Source of the DNA: an uncultured Odoribacter sp.
GTDB taxonomy: Bacteria; Bacteroidota; Bacteroidia; Bacteroidales; Marinifilaceae
NCBI GenBank assembly: GCA_900548135.1
Contig: URJC01000179.1
Coordinates: forward strand, 1 to 5,600
Direction of reading: 5' to 3'
Length of the DNA stretch: 5,600 nt
The position numbers and the translations under genes were made by a program. This document shows positions 1-5,600 of this stretch, piece after piece. Every line of letters starts with the position of its first letter. The first letter of the stretch is position 1. Under the pieces are notes generated by a model. That model saw nothing but the letters and a program-made list of their open reading frames with translations. It had not been told where the DNA came from and ran no database searches.

Positions 1-2490
1 AGTATCTCGAACATAGAGTCGGAATGGGGAGATGATCCGAACCGTCCATTATTTATTTTGGATGGTTTCGAAGTGGATTTGCAGACCATTGTCGATTTAA
101 GTATGGACCGGATTGCTTCTGTTAATGTCTTGAAAGACGCGGCCTCTACCGCCATGTATGGTTCCCGTGCCGCTAACGGAGTGTTGGTGGTTGAAACGGT
201 TAAACCAAAACCGGGTAAATTGCAATTTACTTATAACGGTACATTGACGGTAGATGTTCCGGATTTAAGCGATTACAACATGATGAATGCCGAAGAAAAA
301 CTGGCTTTTGAAAAGGCATCCGGTTTTTATGACCGTCAAACTGTTTATGAGGGTTGGAGAGATTATCAGGATCTGTATAACAAACGTTTAGCACTTGTCC
401 GGAGCGGAGTGGATTCTTATTGGTTGAGTGAAGGTTTGCGTACTGGTATTACTCACAAACACAATATCAGGGCGATGGGAGGTAATGAAGCGATGTATTA
501 CTCTTTTGGCTTGAATTACAGTGGAAATGAAGGAGTGATGAAGCAATCGGGAAGAGATGTGTTGGGTGCCAATATCAATTTGCAATATCGGATTGAGAAA
601 TTGCAAATTTCAAACGATTTTACTTTTGACTATACTGAGTCTGAAAATGCGCCTGTTGCCTTCTCGGAATATGCCCGGGTAAATCCCTATTACCGGAAAG
701 AGATTAATCCGGACCATCCGGAATATTTGGAGATTTATACTGTTGCAGGTTTTACCTATAGACGCTCAAACCCGCTTTATAATGCCAGTTTGAATTACAA
801 GAACGGAACGAAATCAACTGGTTTCCGCAATAATTTCCGTGTAGAATACAGACCTGTAGCGGGATTGCGGTTGAGTGGAAAGATCAGTATCGCTAAAACA
901 GACGGAAAAACCGAGGTATTCAAATCGCCTTATCATACTGATTTTTTGGAGAAAGTTCAAACGGAACGCGGTTCTTACACCAAATCGACTACGGCCAGTA
1001 CGAATTATAACGGTGATTTTTCAGTTTCTTATGGAAAGGTTTTCAGAGAGATACATAATCTGACTGTAATTGGACGTTGGGAGTTCAGATCACAAAAAAG
1101 GTTGGGAGACAGTTTTATAGCCATCGGTTTCCCGACTGATAGAATAGATAATCCGGCATTTGCCGTCAGCTATCCTGAGGATGGGAAACCTAGTTACAAC
1201 GAATCTCTCGGACGTTCAATGAATATGATGATGACTGCTAATTATAGTTATAAGGAGCGTTATTTGATTGATGCGACTATCCGCCGTGACGGTTCTTCTA
1301 ATTTTGGAGCAAACAAACTTTGGACGAATACGTGGTCTGTCGGTTTGGCTTGGAACATCCATAAGGAAAACTTTATCGGGGATTGGGCGGATGTCTTGAA
1401 AATCCGGACAGCTATCGGAAATCCGGGGAATAATAACCAGGCTTATGATACTTATTTGTCATACGCTTATAATACAACCTATCAGAATGTTTTCGGATTG
1501 GGGGCACAATTGAGTTCTTTCGGTAACCGGAATTTGGATTGGCAGAAGACGCGGGATATTACGGTAGGTGCCGATGTAGTGTTGTTTAACCGCAGGTTGA
1601 GCCTTACTTTGGATTATTATACGAAAATTACTGATCCGTTGATTATTCAGATTGGCGTGGCGCCTTCTACCGGAAAAAATGATTTTATAACCAACCTGGG
1701 GCGGAATACCATTAAAGGGTTGACGCTTGACCTTGGGGTAAAAGTGATTGACAATCGCGAAAAGGATCTGACTTGGAGCTTTTCGTTGAATGGATATCAT
1801 GAGACTTCCAAGTATAGCCGGATAGGAAACAAATTGGACAAATTTAATGAAACTTTAGTCAGTTCGTCTGTTTATCGTTATCGGGACGGAGGAAGCAGCA
1901 CCTCTATCTGGACGGTTCCTTCAGCAGGTATCGATCCGATGTCCGGTAAGGAGATATATATTAAAAAAGACGGTAGTTATACGTTCACCTTTAATCAGAA
2001 CGACGAGGTGGTATGCGGAAATACGGCTGCCGATTTAGAGGGAGTTATCGGTACGAATTTTTATTGGAAAGGTTTGAGTGTCAGTGCTTATATGAGATAT
2101 AGCTTCGGAGGAGACCAATTTAACAGTACCTTGTTTAATCGGATTGAAAAAATCGGTCGGTATACGGACCAGTACAATCAGGACAAGAGAGCCTATTACG
2201 ACCGTTGGAAGCAGCCCGGTGACCGTTCTCAATATCGGGACATTTCAGATGTTAGCGATGGACGGATGTCAAGCCGGTATGTGCAGAAAAATAATTTTAT
2301 TTCCGGAGAATCTTTCTCGGTCGGTTATCGCTTTTTCGGACAGGAGTGGTTGAAAAAAGCGGGATTAAGCAGTTTGTCTGTCAATGCCAACACGAATGAT
2401 CTTTTCCGTTGTTCTACAATAAAGGCTGAACGGGGGACCGATTATCCGTTTGCCCGGACATTCTCTATCTCTCTAAATGCATCATTTTAA
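1..2490 (+). CDS. SusC/RagA-family TonB-dependent outer-membrane transporter, 5' partial
   Basis: This gene encodes the barrel of a SusCD-type uptake complex, which imports a SusD-captured ligand across the outer membrane using TonB energy. The frame is open from base 1 and gives 829 residues; about 200 N-terminal residues (signal peptide, carboxypeptidase-regulatory-like domain, possibly STN, early plug) should lie upstream. The TTG at 58 is not a start, because codons 1-19 already read as plug (NRPLFILDG). Plug hallmarks follow at window codons 41-61 (VNVLKDAAS, then MYGSRAANGV). The barrel then carries the typical RRDGSS (428-433), a GNPGNNNQ stretch (473-480), a VVCG Cys at 672 and the end motif ERGTDYPFART (810-820). 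The protein ends in Phe (829), as expected of a BAM-inserted barrel. The TAA stop lies 10 bases before the SusD gene. Family assignment is firm; the substrate is not readable from the sequence. Confidence 0.96.
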   Translation, partial: SISNIESEWGDDPNRPLFILDGFEVDLQTIVDLSMDRIASVNVLKDAASTAMYGSRAANGVLVVETVKPKPGKLQFTYNGTLTVDVPDLSDYNMMNAEEKLAFEKASGFYDRQTVYEGWRDYQDLYNKRLALVRSGVDSYWLSEGLRTGITHKHNIRAMGGNEAMYYSFGLNYSGNEGVMKQSGRDVLGANINLQYRIEKLQISNDFTFDYTESENAPVAFSEYARVNPYYRKEINPDHPEYLEIYTVAGFTYRRSNPLYNASLNYKNGTKSTGFRNNFRVEYRPVAGLRLSGKISIAKTDGKTEVFKSPYHTDFLEKVQTERGSYTKSTTASTNYNGDFSVSYGKVFREIHNLTVIGRWEFRSQKRLGDSFIAIGFPTDRIDNPAFAVSYPEDGKPSYNESLGRSMNMMMTANYSYKERYLIDATIRRDGSSNFGANKLWTNTWSVGLAWNIHKENFIGDWADVLKIRTAIGNPGNNNQAYDTYLSYAYNTTYQNVFGLGAQLSSFGNRNLDWQKTRDITVGADVVLFNRRLSLTLDYYTKITDPLIIQIGVAPSTGKNDFITNLGRNTIKGLTLDLGVKVIDNREKDLTWSFSLNGYHETSKYSRIGNKLDKFNETLVSSSVYRYRDGGSSTSIWTVPSAGIDPMSGKEIYIKKDGSYTFTFNQNDEVVCGNTAADLEGVIGTNFYWKGLSVSAYMRYSFGGDQFNSTLFNRIEKIGRYTDQYNQDKRAYYDRWKQPGDRSQYRDISDVSDGRMSSRYVQKNNFISGESFSVGYRFFGQEWLKKAGLSSLSVNANTNDLFRCSTIKAERGTDYPFARTFSISLNASF

Positions 2491-2500
2491 TTGAAAAGAT

Positions 2501-3973
2501 ATGAAACAGTTTATACACGTTATTGTTTTATTGTTCTTTGCAGGTTTGATTTCCTCCTGTAATGATTGGTTGAATAAAACTCCTTATGACAAGATACCCG
2601 GAGATGAACTTTATGCGACAGAGTCTGGGGTAGAGGAGGCTTTGAACGGCTTGTACCTGGGATTGGCTGAACGTAGCTTGTATGGTGGTGAATTGACTGT
2701 CGGTATGATAGAGGCATTGGTTGAACATTATGCTGTTCCTGACAATCACCGGTATAAAGATTTAGTGGATAATGCTTATGGAACGGATGCTTCTAAAACT
2801 TATTTCTCGTCTATATGGAGTGGAATGTATCGTCAGATAGCGAATTGTAATGTCTTTTTGGAACAAATAGCGGCCCATCAGGAAAATTACAATCCGGAGA
2901 GATACAGATTATTTCGGGGTGAAGCTTTGGCCTTGCGTACCTTCTTGCATTTCGACCTTTACCGGCTTTTTGCACCGGCCTATACGGAAGAAGATAAAAC
3001 GAAGAGGGCTATCCCTTATTATGACAGGGAAACCGATAATCCCACTCCTTACCTGACCGGAGAGGAAATTATGATCCGGTTGTTGGAGGATGTCGATGAA
3101 GCGGTGGCTTTGTTGGACAAGGACCCGGTTCTGAATTTGGATACCTTGAGCTTTCAAGCGGATGGGGAAAAAGCTGTTTACTGGCAATACCGTCATTTCC
3201 GGTTTAATGTATATGCCGTTCAGGTATTGAAAGCCCGGATGTACTTGTATATGGGGGATAAACCGGCGGCTTATGCGATTGCTTCCGCTTTGTTGAACGG
3301 GCAGAATCCGGCCGGAGGAGCGAATAATTTTAATACGGCTTTTCCTTCTATTATGAGAATGCCTTCCAATTACAGGGATGTGTTGTGTTTTTCTGAAGTG
3401 ATTTTCGGTATCCATGATATTGATCGGGAAAGTATGTACAAGCGTTATTTTAGTTTGGATTTGGCAACGGAAAGTATTTTGTTGGCAGGAGAGAAATGGC
3501 GTACGGAAAAATACGGGAGCAATATGTTGGATATGAGGTATCGGGGATTTGGAGATGCTGCGGATAAGAGCGAAACGGAAACTATGCTGGCTGTTTTGAA
3601 ATACCAGAAGAAGTCGTTGGTGTCGAGTGATCCGTATACTTTCCGGAATGAATTGATCCCGTTGATCCGGAAAGGCGAACTTTTCCTGATTGCTGCGGAA
3701 GCCAGTCCCAATGATACGGAAAAAGAACATTGGCTGGAAGCCTTGATCATCAATCGCGGCGGTTATCAGTTAGGGGATGTGACCGGCGATTTGGATGCCT
3801 ATATTGATTTGGAATACAATCGGGAATTGTATGCGGAGGGACAATATTTTTATTATCTGAAACGGAACGGTGTCACTTCGTTGATGAAACAAGACGCAAC
3901 GACCAAAAATGTGAGTGCCGGTTATTTCGTTTTGCCGATTCCGGATGCGGAAAGCGATAACAGAGTCGATTAA
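2501..3973 (+). CDS. SusD/RagB-family nutrient-binding outer-membrane lipoprotein
   Basis: This is the surface lid of the SusC transporter, an alpha-helical TPR-containing lipoprotein that binds substrate and closes over the barrel. The 490 residues are complete and of usual family length. The chosen ATG gives a short hydrophobic signal peptide ending in the lipobox LISSC with lipidated Cys20; the next residues are Asn-Asp-Trp. SusD hallmarks are WSGMYRQIANCN from Trp106, GEALALRTFLHFDLYRLF (140-157), YNRELYAEGQYFYYLKR (439-455, the family's usual ERRRELxxEGQRxxDLKR region) and a C-terminal FVLPIP element before the last nine residues. The middle segment with SEVIFGIHDID resembles SusD proteins found next to DUF4843 lipoproteins. 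It starts 10 bases after the SusC stop, so co-transcription and probably coupled translation are likely. I saw no frameshift or missing core motif. The ligand is unknown; a peptide is a guess from context. Confidence 0.96.
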   Translation: MKQFIHVIVLLFFAGLISSCNDWLNKTPYDKIPGDELYATESGVEEALNGLYLGLAERSLYGGELTVGMIEALVEHYAVPDNHRYKDLVDNAYGTDASKTYFSSIWSGMYRQIANCNVFLEQIAAHQENYNPERYRLFRGEALALRTFLHFDLYRLFAPAYTEEDKTKRAIPYYDRETDNPTPYLTGEEIMIRLLEDVDEAVALLDKDPVLNLDTLSFQADGEKAVYWQYRHFRFNVYAVQVLKARMYLYMGDKPAAYAIASALLNGQNPAGGANNFNTAFPSIMRMPSNYRDVLCFSEVIFGIHDIDRESMYKRYFSLDLATESILLAGEKWRTEKYGSNMLDMRYRGFGDAADKSETETMLAVLKYQKKSLVSSDPYTFRNELIPLIRKGELFLIAAEASPNDTEKEHWLEALIINRGGYQLGDVTGDLDAYIDLEYNRELYAEGQYFYYLKRNGVTSLMKQDATTKNVSAGYFVLPIPDAESDNRVD

Positions 3974-3991
3974 CAGATAAATCAAACCATT

Positions 3992-4777
3992 ATGAGAAAA
4001 TATATTGTGATTTTATTGGGTTTGTTCCTGTGGAGTTGTTCGCAGGAGAAGATGCCTTTATACAATGGTAAAACCTGTATCTATTTTAATATCAAAGATC
4101 CTATAAGTAGTTCGGTAACGGATGAAATGAACTTTTCATTCGGATTGTTGAACGTTATGGATTCGGTGTTTCAAATTCCGGTCATGGCTACCGGCGATTT
4201 GGTTGACTATGACCGCTATTTCGATTTTATCATGGATTCGACTACGGCAACGGAAGGTGTGCATTTTGAGTTACCGGAGAAAGGAGTGATTCCTGCTGGA
4301 AAGGAAGTCGGTTATATCGCGGTGCCGTTACACCGGATTGTAGATGATGAAGAGATTTATCAACTGCATTTGCGTTTATTACCTAATGAAACGTTTGAAC
4401 TGAATTTGCCGGAAGCTTATGTATCGTCGGATACGGTTGATTTGCTCCGGATGACCCTGAATTTTTCTTCATCTATTACGAAACCAATGATGTGGATGGA
4501 CGCATATTTCGGTTATTTTTCAGTAGCTAAGTATAATGCTTTTTGTGACATATGTGGAAAGGATGCCAGTTATTGGGAAGGCAGGCCCAGTGCAATGCTT
4601 CATTTGGTTTTGGCCAATGTGATGAAGGCTTATATTGAACAGAAAATGCTGGAAGGCCCGGAGGCTGCTCTGCGTGATCCTTCCAATAAACAGGAAAAGG
4701 GTTATATGACGATGAGAGGGGTCAGTGGGTATATGAAAGTCCCGGATTCATGGCCCGATGTGAGCGGTGAGAAATAA
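3992..4777 (+). CDS. DUF4843-type accessory lipoprotein
   Basis: This is a complete 261-residue lipoprotein whose gene follows the SusD stop by 18 bases. The start at 3992 is chosen because it gives a 15-residue signal peptide ending in LFLWSC, with lipidated Cys16. After a short linker comes the family-like LYNGKTCIYFN strand (23-33). A Calx-beta/Ig-like stretch follows, ATEGVHF at 86-92 and then an IPAGK turn. A segment with DAYFGYFSVAKYNAF leads into a Cys-Asp-Ile-Cys pair (185-188), and the C-terminal third is helical-looking (VLANVMKAYIEQKM). This layout matches DUF4843 proteins, which are typically encoded beside SusC/SusD pairs. Its biochemical role is not established; by position it is inferred to be a surface-exposed accessory subunit of the transporter. 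The family call comes from pattern recognition without a profile search. Confidence 0.85.
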   Translation: MRKYIVILLGLFLWSCSQEKMPLYNGKTCIYFNIKDPISSSVTDEMNFSFGLLNVMDSVFQIPVMATGDLVDYDRYFDFIMDSTTATEGVHFELPEKGVIPAGKEVGYIAVPLHRIVDDEEIYQLHLRLLPNETFELNLPEAYVSSDTVDLLRMTLNFSSSITKPMMWMDAYFGYFSVAKYNAFCDICGKDASYWEGRPSAMLHLVLANVMKAYIEQKMLEGPEAALRDPSNKQEKGYMTMRGVSGYMKVPDSWPDVSGEK

Positions 4778-4809
4778 AAAAGCAATGGATTGATTAAAAA
4801 AATAAACAA
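4778..4809 (+). promoter_or_regulatory. A-rich translation-initiation spacer before the PKD-like gene
   Basis: This 32-base gap is the longest in the window and is strongly A-rich in its second half (a run of seven A, then taaacaa before the ATG). It has no GGAGG-like Shine-Dalgarno sequence, no inverted repeat that would make a terminator, and no clear Bacteroides-type TTTG / TAnnTTTG promoter pair. A-rich leaders just before the start codon are normal for Bacteroidota, so this is read as an initiation region inside an operon. The shorter gaps at 2491-2500 and 3974-3991 also lack Shine-Dalgarno sequences. Confidence 0.45.
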
Positions 4810-5600
4810 ATGAAACGATATACTATTTTAGGAATATGGCTCCTTATTTTAACAGGAACGTTGTTTTCTTGTTATGATGACAAGGGGAATTACGATTATG
4901 ACTGGGCACCGGAGGTCGTGCTGGAAGCCGGGAATAGCGGATTGGAAGATTTGGTTGTAAAAAGAGGGCAGCGGTTGACCATCAAACCCAATTTGAAGTT
5001 ATTGCTTGGTACGGAAGGGACAGAAAGGGATACGGTAGAGTTCCGTCCGGAAGATTACACTTACCGGTGGGTGGCCTATCAGAGAGTTTTGGCTGCTGGA
5101 ACTGTCGAATTAGCTACAACGCAAAACTTGGATACGATTATTGATTTACCTCTACTGACGGAACCGTATCGGATCCAATATACGGTTCGGGGAAAAAAGA
5201 CGGGGGTGGATTATTCTTTCAGTTTTAATTTGCGGGTAGAGACCCGTTATGAAAGTGCCTGGTTGTTTTTGACGGAAAATGATGAAGGTATTGCCGATTT
5301 GACTTTATATGGAAAAGAGGTGGGAAATACCAGTGAAAATCCTTGGGTATATGAATACCATGTATTGGAGCGTTCCGGTTTTCCCTATCGGGGAGGCGGG
5401 GCGAAATTCGTTTATTATAATTCTTTTAATAACAAGAACTATCTTACGGTAGGAACTGGAGAAGGTTCCGGTTGGTTGGGAAAGAATGATTTGGATTGGA
5501 AAGAGACCCAGATGCTCCGTTATTTGATGGCAATGCCTAAAGAGTTGGATTATACGTTTGAAAAGATTGTTCAGAATGGAGTATGGTTTTTTATTGGCTC
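4810..5600 (+). CDS. PKD-like family surface lipoprotein, 3' partial
   Basis: An open frame runs from ATG 4810 through the window end, giving 263 complete codons with no stop; the gene continues to the right. The start is set by a signal peptide ending in TLFSC with lipidated Cys21. Directly after it comes CYDDKGNYDYD, a characteristic N-terminus of the Bacteroidales PKD-like family lipoproteins, whose acidic residues just after Cys also fit a surface-export signal. Next are a beta-rich Ig/PKD-like region with a YRW motif (85-87) and a strand pattern to about residue 147. A second region then opens with AWLFLTENDEG (Trp151 to Gly160), which in this family introduces a longer C-terminal repeat-like domain. 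The gene follows the DUF4843 gene by 32 bases. It is probably a surface accessory subunit that binds substrate with the SusCD pair; the exact role is unknown and no catalytic motif is visible. Confidence 0.87.
   Translation, partial: MKRYTILGIWLLILTGTLFSCYDDKGNYDYDWAPEVVLEAGNSGLEDLVVKRGQRLTIKPNLKLLLGTEGTERDTVEFRPEDYTYRWVAYQRVLAAGTVELATTQNLDTIIDLPLLTEPYRIQYTVRGKKTGVDYSFSFNLRVETRYESAWLFLTENDEGIADLTLYGKEVGNTSENPWVYEYHVLERSGFPYRGGGAKFVYYNSFNNKNYLTVGTGEGSGWLGKNDLDWKETQMLRYLMAMPKELDYTFEKIVQNGVWFFIG

Noticed and set aside
58..60. TTG at 58 as the start of the SusC protein
   Set aside because: The frame stays open to base 1 and codons 1-19 encode expected plug sequence (NRPLFILDG), so this is an internal Leu codon of a truncated gene.
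1459..1800. A 113-codon minus-strand open frame within the SusC gene
   Set aside because: It overlaps conserved barrel-coding sequence, has no domain or initiation signal of its own, and looks like a shadow frame.
2909..3730. A 273-codon open frame on the minus strand, antisense to the SusD gene
   Set aside because: It lies wholly within a gene with clear SusD motifs. Its product is a monotonous Arg/Ile/Phe/Gln/Ser-rich sequence with no recognisable domain or signal peptide, as expected for a shadow of the coding strand.
3783..4202. A 13-base repeat (accggcgatttgg) shared by the SusD gene and the DUF4843 gene
   Set aside because: Both copies encode Thr-Gly-Asp-Leu in frame with common codons. 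Two copies this short, without flanking structure, are best explained by chance.
4778..4809. A possible terminator or internal promoter between the DUF4843 and PKD-like genes
   Set aside because: There is no stem-forming inverted repeat and no matched promoter boxes; the A-rich run fits an ordinary Bacteroidota translation-initiation leader.

Overview
The window is a stretch of a Bacteroidota outer-membrane nutrient-uptake operon, all on the plus strand. The phylum call rests on a SusC/SusD pair, lipoproteins with short signal peptides ending in Cys, A-rich translation starts without Shine-Dalgarno sequences, and moderate GC. The protein subfamilies look like those common in gut Bacteroidales (Bacteroides, Odoribacter, Butyricimonas). 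I cannot fix the genus from sequence alone.

Layout: (1) 1-2490, a SusC/RagA-type TonB-dependent transporter whose N-terminus lies before the window; the reading frame is already open at base 1, inside the plug domain. (2) 2501-3973, a complete SusD/RagB-family surface lipoprotein. (3) 3992-4777, a complete small lipoprotein of the DUF4843 type. (4) 4810-5600, the N-terminal part of a PKD-like family lipoprotein that runs off the right edge. The gaps are 10, 18 and 32 bases. None contains an evident terminator or promoter, so the four genes are most likely one transcript driven from upstream of the window.

How they work together: SusC forms the TonB-energised barrel, SusD is the hinged lid that captures substrate, and the two accessory lipoproteins probably sit on the cell surface beside the barrel. 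The gene order SusC, SusD, DUF4843 lipoprotein, PKD-like lipoprotein is a recurrent Bacteroidales arrangement. From memory it resembles the B. thetaiotaomicron BT2264-BT2261 set, whose complex was crystallised with bound peptides, so an oligopeptide substrate is a reasonable guess. No glycoside hydrolase, peptidase or regulator is visible here, so the substrate cannot be read from the window itself.

I found no RNA gene, mobile element, CRISPR array or long repeat, and no convincing sign of an undescribed system. The most useful follow-up is to read the flanks: the N-terminus of SusC and any sigma/anti-sigma pair on the left, and the rest of the PKD-like gene and any peptidase on the right.
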